Assembly (NCBI GenBank): GCA_949358305.1 | Contig: OX442314.1 | Location: 64,675,369 to 64,739,368, forward strand | Source of the DNA: Strigamia acuminata | Lineage: Eukaryota > Arthropoda > Chilopoda > Geophilomorpha > Linotaeniidae | Direction of reading: 5' to 3' | DNA length: 64,000 bases | Shown: positions 1 through 10,861 of the stretch, in pieces | Layout of the letters: each line of letters begins with the position of its first letter | How positions within the stretch are numbered: the stretch's first letter is position 1 | Made by a program: the position numbers and the translations under genes | The notes under the pieces: generated by a model | Told to the model about the DNA's origin: nothing | The model's input: only the letters and a program-made list of their open reading frames with translations | Databases searched by the model: none

Positions 1-7
1 ACCAGAC

Positions 8-508
8 ATGTCACTCACGGAACAAACGAAGGCAGAAGTGGAACATTATTTCCCAATTTTATTGGAAGCAGCTAAGCGTATTAGTGTGTCGATTTCAAAC
101 GACCGAATTCCAGATTTGAGCGTGCCACTGGCCGTGATCCAATGGATTTTTCATCCATCCCGGCCGGAATCTTTTCAAACTCGCTCTTTTATTTGGTGTA
201 AGATTTTGCAACAGGTCTCAGCAGCAGCACACCCGTTGATTCGTGAGGGATGGCACTCTGGCTTACCCGACCATCACTTGGTTTTCTCCGAGCCAACCAG
301 CGCTAACACCATTCCGTTAGGAGGGCCTGATCCCCTGGAAGTATTCACCGAGGAACAACACAGAATGCTCCTAAATCCACTGATCCATGACGTTGAGCCA
401 GATGTAGTACCGGAATTGGTAGCTATTCAACTTAATTCTCCACCCGCAGCCGTCTCGGAAGTTGTCACATCCATGGAAGGATTTATTGAGGATGAAGAAT
501 TGGACTAG
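8..508 (+). CDS. 3'-terminal ORF of an LTR retroelement (unknown function)
   Basis: An ATG-started frame of 166 codons ending in an acidic tail (EDEELD). No catalytic motif, zinc finger, signal peptide or membrane segment is visible, and I recognise no family. Downstream lie 660 bp of AT-rich sequence, a purine run at about 1160-1168 and an LTR-like sequence from 1170, so it is the last ORF of a plus-strand LTR element whose main body lies left of the window. The start is preceded by ACCAGAC, which could also be a splice acceptor, so this may be an exon of a spliced subgenomic mRNA. Position after pol is inferred. It could be an env-position accessory protein or the C-terminal part of a longer product. 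Confidence 0.5.
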   Translation: MSLTEQTKAEVEHYFPILLEAAKRISVSISNDRIPDLSVPLAVIQWIFHPSRPESFQTRSFIWCKILQQVSAAAHPLIREGWHSGLPDHHLVFSEPTSANTIPLGGPDPLEVFTEEQHRMLLNPLIHDVEPDVVPELVAIQLNSPPAAVSEVVTSMEGFIEDEELD

Positions 509-1169
509 AAAAGCGTCAACGATGTCGGGATCCGTTACTTTCCCGATATCTTCCCTTTTAAGGCAAGACCAGAAGTAACGAGTCCATTTCCTCCATCTCC
601 ATTTCTTGACCCGAGATGAAACAAAGATTTAGTCAGGTTCAGGTGTATTTTATGCCATTTTTTTTTGTGAATAATTCAAAGATCTTTAATATTTAAATTA
701 ACAATTCTGTTAAAGTTTGATTACGAGTCAATGTGAGTTTGTTTAAATGAATACTAATTTTAATACTTGAATTTTAACGTGTAAAGTGTTATTTTGCAAA
801 TCATTACATTTCCAGTGAGAAATTAAGTTTTGTGAAAATAATTGTTGAATTTTATTAATCATTTGTTTGGTACAAGAGTTTGATGTTAATTTAAGTTATC
901 GCCTTTTCTTGATACAGTTGTAAGTCCACCTGTAAAGAAAGATGGAAGTTATTATTGATAATTGAAAGTTTTATAACCCTAATAAATATTTTTTGAAGCA
1001 TTTGATTAAGAAATACTCTTTATTTATACTATTAAGATATAAAATAAAGGTTTTTACTTACCAAGGATTACAGCTCCAGTTCCATAGATGACAGTGTGGT
1101 CTTGATCCTCAAGATATTCGGAATAAATAGTATGTTAATACAGGTATTAACATATATTTAAGGGGGACT
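509..1169 (+). other. AT-rich retroelement 3' region with polypurine tract
   Basis: No coding frame is visible. The stretch ends in a purine-rich run (AAGGGGGAC, about 1160-1168) immediately before TGTGACGG, the expected arrangement of a plus-strand primer site before a 3' LTR. Confidence 0.5.
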
Positions 1170-2761
1170 TGTGACGGTTACACTGTCATACACTTTGTTA
1201 GTATAGGACGATTATTTCACCGATAGATGGCGCTGATACGTTTTAGCGGCAATTTCAAATTTCGACAATTTTTGAGTGAATAAAATATAAATTACTATTT
1301 ATATTTTATTCCACTGCGACTTTAGACACTTTTAAATACTTTTGGATGTCTAAATACTAGTTGATTTATTTGTCACATAATTCTATTGAATTATGTGCAA
1401 ACTCTACACCTGGTGAAGTCACCCCCCATCACCCACTGTGAGTTGGACTCCTTTTGGATTATAGTCAAAGGGACTTAATCCAAAATGTGTCCTGCGTATC
1501 CAGTTCCTGTTTTGGACCTAGTAGAAGACTATGTCCTGAGTATCCACTTCCTATGATCTGGGATTGGATGGATTTGACTGCCCAGTGATCCCATTGGATC
1601 ACTGAACAGCTATTCTCCTCACCGAGTATATATCCCCCTGCAAAACGGATATAGCTCGCTCTTGTTCTGTTTTTGTTTGATACTGATATTACTTGAGCAC
1701 ATATTATACTTCTCTGCGTTCCGACAATCCGTTGTAGAAATACTTTGTATTTAGTGTAAGTATCTAGAGTGGGTAGAAGACTCACAGACACACTGCCCGC
1801 CTCTTCATGCCAACATTCCGTTGTAGAAATGTAGTAACTAGAGTGGAGAGATTCACAGACACATTTAAGTGTAGTATCTAGAGTGGGGTACAACCCACAG
1901 ACACACTCCCTCCAGCTTCATGCCAACATTCCGTTGTAGAGTGTAGAATCTAGAGTGGAGTAAAATTCACAGACGCATTGGTAATGTAGAATCTAGAGTG
2001 GAGTATTTAATATTCCACAGACACATTATCAGAATGATCGACGCGGAGTAATTTCCCGGTTACTCTCCCGCCAGCCAGGACCGAGTGGAGTAATTTCCCG
2101 GCGATGGATAACCTTTCCTGCGAGATATTTCGATTCAATTCGTTATTGGTTTGACGGAACATTTAAGTCTAACTTAGATGTTGATTGCACTCGGGGCAAA
2201 AAATAGCTCGGCGCTATTTTAATATATTTTACTTATTTTCACAGTTTAAGTTAAGTTTGTGACTCTAAAATATCATGATTAATTCCATAGAATTAATATG
2301 AATATTTATTCTCACATTGTTACATCTCGCGGTAATTATTGATTACAATAATTATCTGCGATGCGATGTGTGTGACGATACAGAAAAGTCAACCGCACCT
2401 CTCGGATATAACCCACCCAGCCTAACCATTTACACGCCTTTTAGAACCAAACCCCGGACCATTTAGAAGCCAAAGCCATTCATAGATGACATCTTTTACG
2501 TCACAGCAATAAGACCGTTACAAATTCTTATTGCATGACTGAAGCCTTCAAATGATATTATTTCAGGGCTTTTGCCAAATAACTGTATAGTTTAACTTCT
2601 CGTCATTTTAGCCACTTGTAGGCATAGTATTTATATAAGGTTCAAACCGGAATAAATGTTATATGTTTTGAGAAAACATCAGGTTTGCATATTTTACATT
2701 TTCACACGGATAGTTCACACTTTAGTTTAGCAATTGCTATCTCCAGAAGGTAATCGTGACA
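1170..2761 (+). repeat. 3' LTR of left-edge LTR retrotransposon
   Basis: It starts TGTGACGGTTAC and ends GTAATCGTGACA, imperfect inverted termini (10 of 12 positions match) of TG...CA type. It follows a polypurine tract and ends exactly where the sequence shared with 9202-10142 begins, so both ends are independently supported. At about 1.6 kb it is long for an LTR. It contains a degenerate tandem repeat (1731-2035). The matching 5' LTR lies outside the window, so identity cannot be checked. Confidence 0.5.
1731..2035 (+). repeat. Degenerate tandem repeat inside LTR
   Basis: The phrase TCTAGAGTGG followed by a short spacer and CACAGACACA recurs about five times, and a longer block containing CATGCCAACATTCCGTTGTAGA recurs twice. 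Such arrays inside LTRs often lie in U3 enhancer regions; that role is inferred. Confidence 0.5.
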
Positions 2762-3702
2762 CGTTAATCAAAACAATGAGAAAACAGCGAAAACAGTGAT
2801 CGCTAGGCAGATAATTGGGCCTAACCAATCAAAGACAAGCAAAATGACATAATCATCAAGTTTGAATTCAAAGTCACACACAAAACCAAATAAGTAAAGA
2901 TTTTGCATTGAAATACACTAAAACTAAATAGTACAAACACCAATTGAGATATAAAAACAAAACGACATGAAAGATTTACAAATCATCGGCAAAATCCAAC
3001 ATGGCGTCCGGTAAACTCTACATTGGCGGCAAAACACAAGGTTTGAATTTCAACACAAGAAATAACTTATGTAAACACTTTGGAATAAGTAAATAAGTTC
3101 AGGAAATGTAATTTCCCGCAAACAAGACACGTTTTAATGAAAGAACACTTGAAATCAACCGCAAACCGAACGAAACGATCTTGGACGGCAACGCACATGC
3201 GGGGTCCGTCACGATCGCTCGTAGCAGAAAAACGGCTGTTCCGGGACGAAATTAGAGTGCACGAATCAACAGATCACCCCCAAATTAGTCTAAAACAATG
3301 TCAAAAACAATTCTAACCATCAAAATTCCGTCCAAACGGAAGGTTAGAAGTTTGAACAAAAACCGAACTAGAACTTGAAATATGACGTCACGTCAATAAC
3401 ACTAGTGAACTGTTTAACGACAAATGCACCAAATTTCACCCGAAATCACACAAATTGATAGAAAATGAATAAAGTAACACAAAATCACGCAATAAACACT
3501 AGAAATAAATGCAATAAACAATGGAATATCACATTTCATCAAACATCAGTATCTGAAAGCACTAAAAACATTTTAATAATGCAAAAATCCTGTAAATAAA
3601 AACTGAAATGTTATGCAAAATAAAACACACTTTGGAAACATTTATTCAGACACAAATTGGCAATAAAAGTAGTTTCTAAATTATTCCACGTTGTTTGCAA
3701 CA
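2762..3702 (-). repeat. BEL/Pao 3' LTR (interrupted copy)
   Basis: These 941 bp match 9202-10142 almost perfectly (one difference noticed: ACTAGTG at about 3405 versus ACTAGTT). In element orientation it begins TGTTGCAAAC. The left end is not a true LTR end: it breaks off where the left-edge retroelement stops, whereas the right-hand copy continues, so the rest of this LTR should lie left of the window. Confidence 0.65.
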
Positions 3703-3760
3703 ACGAATTGCCAGCGAGAAAGAGAGAGAAGAGAGATGAGAGAAGTCTGCAAAACACACA

Positions 3761-6700
3761 TCAATCAAGTTCAAGGGCTCTAATATGCCTTACAGAACGA
3801 CGCAACTCTCTTCCATCGGGAAACACAACACTGACGATGCGAATTAGTCCATCATCACCAGGAAAAACTTGTTTTATTCTGGCAAGAGGCCAAAAGTAAG
3901 GGTTGGTTCCCATCTTTTCAAGAAGAACAATCTGATCAATTTTGGGGTTTTGAAAAGATTTATCTCTTTTAGTCTCATAAAAGTTTCTTAACTGCATCAA
4001 GTAACTGTGTTTCCATATACTCCAAAAATCCCAAATGAACTGTCTTCTTTTCTTGTCGAGTTTTCGAAGGTCACTTTTCTTGATTGCATTCAAGGTCTTG
4101 TTGATCATGTATTTCGGCATACCTCCCGTTAAAAAGTTTTCAGGTGAAAGGATTCTGCCGCCGTCTATATTTTCGTGTACATACGACAAAGGTCGTGAAT
4201 TCAACACGGAGCTGATCTCAAGAACCAAGGTTTGTAGGGTTTCCAAATCCACAGTGTGTCGCAATAAAGTTTTCCGCAATTTATCCTTGACTGAGCGGAC
4301 TAGTCTCTCCCAAGCTCCTCCCATCCACGGTGAGAGCGGAGGGATAAATGTCCATACAATCCTTTTCTCAGACAGAAATGTTTTTATGTCCGAACGGCCA
4401 ATCAGTTTTCCTTTTTTCGCAGACGACGCATTGAATACGACTCTGAATTTCGTTGTTTCCCGGTCCTCTTTGATCACTGGATGATGTGGAATGTTATATA
4501 TCCCTTTCTTTAGGAACCGTTCTTCAGTTGGAACTTCCTCAGCGTGGTTTTCTTCAATGTACTGCCACATTGAGTCGTCATATCGCTTCTTATAATCGTC
4601 ATTTGAGTCGATTCTCTTCAATGTGTTGGCTAATTGGTTAAGTGCGAGCTCCCAGTTTGAGTCCAAGTCAGTTTCTTGTCCATTAAAAGGCAGCATCACC
4701 TCGTATCTTCCGTCATCGAGACGTTTTGTCGTGGCTTCAAATCGATCTCTTGTGAAATCGGATTCTTTTTCACCAGCATTAATCCCAATTGCCTCTAAAT
4801 TCCAAAGTTTGTCTAATTGTTCATGGATTTCAATGTTGCAAGTATTACAACATGAAGTCAAATCAGCCTCGTCCTCGAATAAATCCGTATTTCCGGCTGC
4901 TCCTGTAAGCACCCATCCAAATAACGTATTTATGAGTCCAAGATCGTCGTTGATTTTCTTTTTGCCATCTTTAATGACTTTCCACCAGGCATCAACTCCC
5001 AAAAGAATGTCTATTTGAGATGTCTTGGCTGGCAGATCTTCGGCAAGTTCAAGATTCAGCTTCTTCACCTTTTCTATTACCGATGCATTCAAAATGCCTT
5101 GCACTTTCGGCAAATTTTCCACTGAAAGCATTGATAATTTGAAGTTTTGTGCGTCATTTTTGCTTTGAAGAGTAACGTTGTATACGTCGTAATCAGTGGC
5201 AGCAGGCATAGAATCGTTGAACCGTTGTGTGGTCGCAGAAATACTGCCGCACTTCTTCAGTTTTAGTCGGTTCACCAGTTCAGTTGTAATGAATGACCGA
5301 TGGCTACCCGGGTCAATCATGCCTCGGATGTGGTGTGAACCTCCAGATTTGGTTTTGAGGTCAGCAACAAAAATCATAAGTTGAAGAGAAGTGGATATCG
5401 CGCACGAGACGTGTGTGGTCACTTGCGACTCCTTTGGCTTCTCTGTCGGACTTGGAGAATTGTTCACCTCAGACTTCTTACAAATGGTTGAATGGTGTCT
5501 TCCGCCACAATGCTTGCAGGAAAACTTCACTTTGCAGTCACCAACGCGATGACCTGTTCGAAAACAATTAAAGCAAAGTCTGTTTTTCTTTATCAATTCA
5601 ATCTTTGCATTGATTTCGAACTCCTTTTTGCAAGAACCGCTCAAATGGTCTTCTTGACAAAAAATGCACTTGAGTGCCTTGGAATTCGCAGACTTGTTCT
5701 CTTGTCTCGACTCTGTCTTCACTTTGGAGCTTGAAGACGATTTTGAGTCTTGCGTCGCGGTGCAAGTCGTCATGGATCCTTTAACTTTAGCCTTTTCAAC
5801 TTCAGACTTTTCCTTCTTTGCTTTTTCAGATGGAGAAACAGCTTCAGTGCGTTCTGCCATAGCTACTTCCTTTTGAAAAAAGTCAAGCAAAGTCAAAATG
5901 TTCTTGCAAGACAGTCCATGGACTTGGTAAAAACGCAAAGTCATTGGAGCAGGAAACTTGCTAAGAATGTCCGGCATCAGAAATGCACCAGATGTCCGTA
6001 CAGGAATCTTCAGTTGCTCTAGAAGTCGTATTGTTGAAGAAATTTTCGTCAAATTTGCTTTCAACACCTTTGTCGGGTATATGCTTGAAACAGTCTTCAA
6101 GTCTCGAATGGATTGGATGAGAGCCGTCTGTTGCGCATCCTCATCGCCATAGTTACGATCAAGTTCTTCCCGTGCCAAGTCATAGGATTCCTCGATCAAA
6201 GGAAAGGTGGAAATCAAAGCCGCCGCCTCACCTGTGCACATAGTTTGAAGGTATTGCAACTTTTCAACACTGCTCAGATCTGGGTCATTATGAACAGAAG
6301 TTTCAAAGTTGCTCTTAAACGTCTTGTATTTGATTATCTCCCCGTCAAACTTTACAGATTCAAGTTTGGGCAACTTGGAATTCTTGCGGAAAGAAGTCGA
6401 AGTATTCAGGGATGTATTTGCACCGGAAACTGTAGACATGTTGAGTCTTCCTCCAAGGGTTGGAAGAGACCGCTTTGAAACCTCCCACCTTCTTCGGAGA
6501 AGTTCCACTCTCGTTTGTGATGATTCCAGTTTCTCGACACTCTCAAGGTAAAACGCGTGCTCACAGTAGACTTGAAGCTCGTTCAGGCCATTTACAACGC
6601 GTGTCTCTTTCAGATTCGCAGTAAGCAGAAGCGCTTCTAACTCTCCTGGATCGCTCGTCTTCTCCGACAAAGACAGCAAGTCGTTGAGAGATGAAAGTTG

Positions 6701-6787
6701 TGCTTCCCACCTGGTCTCTAGTATTTCAATTTGCTCCACAGTGAGTAAATCGCGTTCGGAAGTTTCTGTATCTCTATCTCTCTCCAT
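3761..6787 (-). CDS. BEL/Pao retrotransposon polyprotein with in-frame internal deletion
   Basis: The frame is open to 6877; I prefer the ATG at 6787 (MERDRD) because a splice-acceptor-like TTTACAG lies just upstream. In order it shows a coiled Gag N-terminus, three CCHC-type knuckles (CIFCQEDHLSGSC, CFNCFRTGHRVGDC, CKHCGGRHHSTIC), a retropepsin-like segment with MIDPGSHRSF, the linker FGWVLTGA, and the start of reverse transcriptase (FRVVFNASS). It then jumps directly to the C-terminal integrase segment (PWMGGAWERLVRSVK) and a complete C-terminus. The whole RT palm, RNase H and most of the integrase core are absent, yet the frame stays open through the join near 4400-4415. The product cannot reverse transcribe itself, so the copy is non-autonomous. 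Family assignment is from motif order. Confidence 0.85.
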   Translation of the reverse strand: MERDRDTETSERDLLTVEQIEILETRWEAQLSSLNDLLSLSEKTSDPGELEALLLTANLKETRVVNGLNELQVYCEHAFYLESVEKLESSQTRVELLRRRWEVSKRSLPTLGGRLNMSTVSGANTSLNTSTSFRKNSKLPKLESVKFDGEIIKYKTFKSNFETSVHNDPDLSSVEKLQYLQTMCTGEAAALISTFPLIEESYDLAREELDRNYGDEDAQQTALIQSIRDLKTVSSIYPTKVLKANLTKISSTIRLLEQLKIPVRTSGAFLMPDILSKFPAPMTLRFYQVHGLSCKNILTLLDFFQKEVAMAERTEAVSPSEKAKKEKSEVEKAKVKGSMTTCTATQDSKSSSSSKVKTESRQENKSANSKALKCIFCQEDHLSGSCKKEFEINAKIELIKKNRLCFNCFRTGHRVGDCKVKFSCKHCGGRHHSTICKKSEVNNSPSPTEKPKESQVTTHVSCAISTSLQLMIFVADLKTKSGGSHHIRGMIDPGSHRSFITTELVNRLKLKKCGSISATTQRFNDSMPAATDYDVYNVTLQSKNDAQNFKLSMLSVENLPKVQGILNASVIEKVKKLNLELAEDLPAKTSQIDILLGVDAWWKVIKDGKKKINDDLGLINTLFGWVLTGAAGNTDLFEDEADLTSCCNTCNIEIHEQLDKLWNLEAIGINAGEKESDFTRDRFEATTKRLDDGRYEVMLPFNGQETDLDSNWELALNQLANTLKRIDSNDDYKKRYDDSMWQYIEENHAEEVPTEERFLKKGIYNIPHHPVIKEDRETTKFRVVFNASSAKKGKLIGRSDIKTFLSEKRIVWTFIPPLSPWMGGAWERLVRSVKDKLRKTLLRHTVDLETLQTLVLEISSVLNSRPLSYVHENIDGGRILSPENFLTGGMPKYMINKTLNAIKKSDLRKLDKKRRQFIWDFWSIWKHSYLMQLRNFYETKRDKSFQNPKIDQIVLLEKMGTNPYFWPLARIKQVFPGDDGLIRIVSVVFPDGRELRRSVRHIRALELD

Positions 6788-7698
6788 CTCAAATTCACGG
6801 CTGTAAATTATGAAACAGAAGATAATATTTTGAACAACAAAACACTTCGCTTTAAACTTAAAAAGAATATAACTCAAACTTTATACTTGAAAAGAATAAA
6901 ATTCACAATCATTCACTTTAAAAGAACAGAATTTTTCAAAGTTTTCTTGCCCAAACGACAAAAAACCTTGAAAATGCACAAGAATATCGAGTGTTTTAGC
7001 AATCAAGGATGCCAAAACAAACGAGCGACCTTGATCACGGATTAAAAAACGTGACTCAGAAAGTCCTACACAAGTTTGAATTATTTCTGCTGTTCGTACG
7101 GAACGAATCTAGCCAGAAAATCACTATCAGATTCACGATAATAACTGACAGCTCTTGCAATGAGAGACTGAACAGTTTCTAACTCCAAAAAATCTAAATC
7201 TCCCCTGGTTAAGCCAGTTATATGGAGATGCATGCACAAAATTCAAGAAAGCACTTGAAAAATTCACAATAAAATACACTTTCAGTGAATTTTCCCTCAA
7301 AACTAGCTTAGGAAACAGCAAAAACAGCTTTGAAATACCCAATACAATACCCTCATGCAACCAAAATCTTAAAAATACAAGCACTGAATGCAAAACACAA
7401 GAATAAGTAATTATTTCAGGGGCAAATCGGCTTTCCAGCACAGCGCGTTGTGTAATCCAAGATGGCGACCGAAGAATCTCGTTGCTTGCACAGAAATGTT
7501 CGTGATCGACGCCAAATAAATCCCCGTTGTGGCTGTTGCCACGTTGAACGACGACCATTCTAGCAGACGACGACTCACAGACGTAATTTCCGTCAATCGC
7601 ACCAGACGCACGGTTGAACGTATCAAATGATGAACCGGAAAAAACTCACAAGAAGCAGACGAAATCCATGGTCACGTGCACCAAAAATTCTTATTCGA
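6788..7698 (-). other. BEL/Pao leader and candidate primer-binding site
   Basis: No convincing coding frame. In element orientation, 16 nt after the proposed LTR end is TGGTGCACGTGACCATGG (7665-7682), placed like a tRNA primer-binding site. I could not assign the tRNA. The region also contains a splice-acceptor-like sequence just before the polyprotein start. Confidence 0.35.
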
Positions 7699-7733
7699 TG
7701 TTGCGGTCAGTCAACAGGAACAGAGAAGAACTG

Positions 7734-8707
7734 ACAAGGAGACCGCAAGAGTGTGTAATCCACAATTGTTAAAATAATTGTTAAATAAAGTATTCACATG
7801 ACCTGAGCAATCTATTTTTCTCATATTAAAATGCACCTCTCTCTCACATTGTTACAAACAGTTACAACACACAGGATTCCTTACTGTGTGTTGAAACACC
7901 TTTTTTCACTTTTTTGAGTAAAAAGGTCAAGTGTAGCACTACACTTGGTGATTAGCCTGTTCAAACCTTACTCTGGAACCCAGGTAATTTGATATCACAT
8001 GACATATGACATCACAACTTTGTTCACCAACATGACTGCCTGCTTGAAGCAACAATAGTGTGTTGTGGTGGCTCAGTGGTTAAGGCAATGAACCAGTAAT
8101 CTTTTCACACAGGTTCAAATCCCTGTTGTCTGTGAAAATTTTTACTTTAATTTTTTATTTATTTTTAGCAGTAAAGTTAATGTTTATTATTTTATACTTG
8201 TTTTTAAAAAAATTTAATATAATTAATTTTAATTTTTTAACATATATAAAATAACAAACATCAACTTTACTGCTAAAAAAAAATAAAAAATTAAAGTAAA
8301 AATTTTCACAGACAACAGGGATTTGAACCTGTGTGAAAAGATTACTGGTTCATTGCCTTAACCACTGAGCCACCACAACACACTATTGTTGCTTCAAGCA
8401 GGCAGTCATGTTGGTGAACAAAGTTGTGATGTCATATGTCATGTGATATCAAATTACCTGGGTTCCAGAGTAAGGTTTGAACAGGCTAATCACCAAGTGT
8501 AGTGCTACACTTGACCTTTTTACTCAAAAAAGTGAAAAAAGGTGTTTCAACACACAGTAAGGAATCCTGTGTGTTGTAACTGTTTGTAACAATGTGAGAG
8601 AGAGGTGCATTTTAATATGAGAAAAATAGATTGCTCAGGTCATGTGAATACTTTATTTAACAATTATTTTAACAATTGTGGATTACACACTCTTGCGGTC
8701 TCCTTGT
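7734..8707. mobile_element. Fold-back element, two near-identical inverted arms
   Basis: The outer ends are ACAAGGAGACCGCAAGAG and its exact reverse complement. The arms run inward about 460-480 nt with only a few differences visible near the centre (about 8220). Each arm carries a tRNA-like A box (TGGCTCAGTGG) and B box (GGTTCAAATCC). No target-site duplication is apparent. It may be a fold-back transposon, two SINE copies inserted head to head, or an assembly palindrome. Confidence 0.75.
8060..8140 (+). other. tRNA-derived sequence in fold-back left arm
   Basis: Contains GTGGCTCAGTGGTTAAGGC (A-box region) and, about 40 nt later, GGTTCAAATCCC (B box), the spacing of an internal RNA polymerase III promoter. 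I could not build a clean anticodon stem, so it is not called a functional tRNA. The reverse-complement copy lies at about 8305-8385. Confidence 0.5.
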
Positions 8708-10142
8708 GAGATGTGGCGATTCGAAACTCCCGCCAACAAACTCAAACGATCGTATAGTGAAATTCGTACGTGTACCGTGTGGAAATGCACTTGATTCGCC
8801 TCAAAATCTCCTGTTACATGAAGGTTTAACTGTTGGAAACACTTTTGCATGGTATCCAAAGTGTTTGCTGATCCATTGGCCAGTCTGGGAAAATGGTTTT
8901 CTACTCAGGACACATTGGAAATGGGTCAAAAGCAGAAAATACAAGAGTTAACATTAACACGACTATTTTAATCAAATATAAAATGGCAACTCAATAATTA
9001 CACATTATAATAGGATGGCACACGCCAAACCAATTGTCGGCAAATTACAATAAAGAAATACTCCGTTGACATGGAAACGGAGGAAATGCAATTTCAAGCA
9101 AAGACAACAAATTACGAGAAATGTACTAAAAATAATGTGTAATAACTCAAAATGAGCACAAAAAACTCAGGAATATTAAAGTCTATCGTAACAACAAAAT
9201 TCGTTAATCAAAACAATGAGAAAACAGCGAAAACAGTGATCGCTAGGCAGATAATTGGGCCTAACCAATCAAAGACAAGCAAAATGACATAATCATCAAG
9301 TTTGAATTCAAAGTCACACACAAAACCAAATAAGTAAAGATTTTGCATTGAAATACACTAAAACTAAATAGTACAAACACCAATTGAGATATAAAAACAA
9401 AACGACATGAAAGATTTACAAATCATCGGCAAAATCCAACATGGCGTCCGGTAAACTCTACATTGGCGGCAAAACACAAGGTTTGAATTTCAACACAAGA
9501 AATAACTTATGTAAACACTTTGGAATAAGTAAATAAGTTCAGGAAATGTAATTTCCCGCAAACAAGACACGTTTTAATGAAAGAACACTTGAAATCAACC
9601 GCAAACCGAACGAAACGATCTTGGACGGCAACGCACATGCGGGGTCCGTCACGATCGCTCGTAGCAGAAAAACGGCTGTTCCGGGACGAAATTAGAGTGC
9701 ACGAATCAACAGATCACCCCCAAATTAGTCTAAAACAATGTCAAAAACAATTCTAACCATCAAAATTCCGTCCAAACGGAAGGTTAGAAGTTTGAACAAA
9801 AACCGAACTAGAACTTGAAATATGACGTCACGTCAATAACACTAGTTAACTGTTTAACGACAAATGCACCAAATTTCACCCGAAATCACACAAATTGATA
9901 GAAAATGAATAAAGTAACACAAAATCACGCAATAAACACTAGAAATAAATGCAATAAACAATGGAATATCACATTTCATCAAACATCAGTATCTGAAAGC
10001 ACTAAAAACATTTTAATAATGCAAAAATCCTGTAAATAAAAACTGAAATGTTATGCAAAATAAAACACACTTTGGAAACATTTATTCAGACACAAATTGG
10101 CAATAAAAGTAGTTTCTAAATTATTCCACGTTGTTTGCAACA

Positions 10143-10426
10143 TGTCCATTGGTTGACTCGAGTTCCAACCGTCCCCAACGCCTCGTAAAAATCGACACCG
10201 ATTTTATGACTTTGAACGACTTTATCGCTAACATTTCCATCTGATTCCCCGTAACGACGTTTTGACCATTGCTCCCCCCACACTCCAATTCAAAATTTAA
10301 TAAGAAATTGTCAAACTTTTCAAATTCTATGATAAAAGTTGAGTGTTTTTATTGTTTACAAAATAAAAACGAAAAATAAAAAAATAAAATAAAAAAAGAT
10401 TCAAAATCGACTCGTCACGTCGCCGA
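10143..10426. other. Flank of BEL element and 3' region of next gene
   Basis: The first part is unique sequence next to the BEL LTR with no feature seen. The part beyond 10330 is A/T-rich and is probably the 3' untranslated region of the minus-strand gene ending at 10427, with AATAAA-like motifs on that strand. Confidence 0.3.
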
Positions 10427-10684
10427 TTACGCGCCTGGTTGTGGGTCACTGAGGAAGAGATCAAATTGAATAAACTAAATGAACAAACTGATGGACGAGC
10501 GGACAAATTGAAACGTTGAACCGAATTAATTACCTCGACGCCGGACGCCCTGGCAACGTCGGTTCGGTGGCCGCGAAACGCGCTAGCATCCTGGCGCGCC
10601 CGCGGGATTGACTTGAAAAATAGAAAATAAAATAAAATAAATATAAATAAATAAATCAATTCGAATCAAACCAACCAATCGGTC

Positions 10685-10715
<31 letters not shown>

Positions 10716-10822
10716 GTTGAATCGAATTAACTCACCTCGGCATCGGACGTCCCGGTCCCATCAACTGGGCGCCCGCGAAGCGAACAAACAGTACGGAACG
10801 TCCGCGAGGATGGCTTAAAAAA

Positions 10823-10861
<39 letters not shown>

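Larger units (their letters stand above)
7699..10142 (-). repeat. BEL/Pao 5' LTR carrying a fold-back insertion
   Basis: In element orientation it starts TGTTGCAAAC at 10142 and I place its end at GCAACA (7699), giving inverted termini TGTTGC/GCAACA. Removing the 974-bp palindrome at 7734-8707 leaves about 1470 bp. The part 9202-10142 matches the 3' LTR copy at 2762-3702; the remainder has no second copy in the window. The inner boundary is inferred from termini and nearby PBS-like sequence. Confidence 0.5.

Noticed and set aside
1465-1893. 142-codon minus-strand ORF in the left LTR
   Set aside because: Falls across tandem repeats in an LTR; unlikely to be coding.
4035-6551. Series of plus-strand ORFs opposite the BEL polyprotein
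   Set aside because: All lie antisense to a motif-rich frame.
8060-8140. Functional tRNA gene
   Set aside because: A and B boxes are good but the anticodon arm does not fold cleanly, and the copy is mirrored in a fold-back element.
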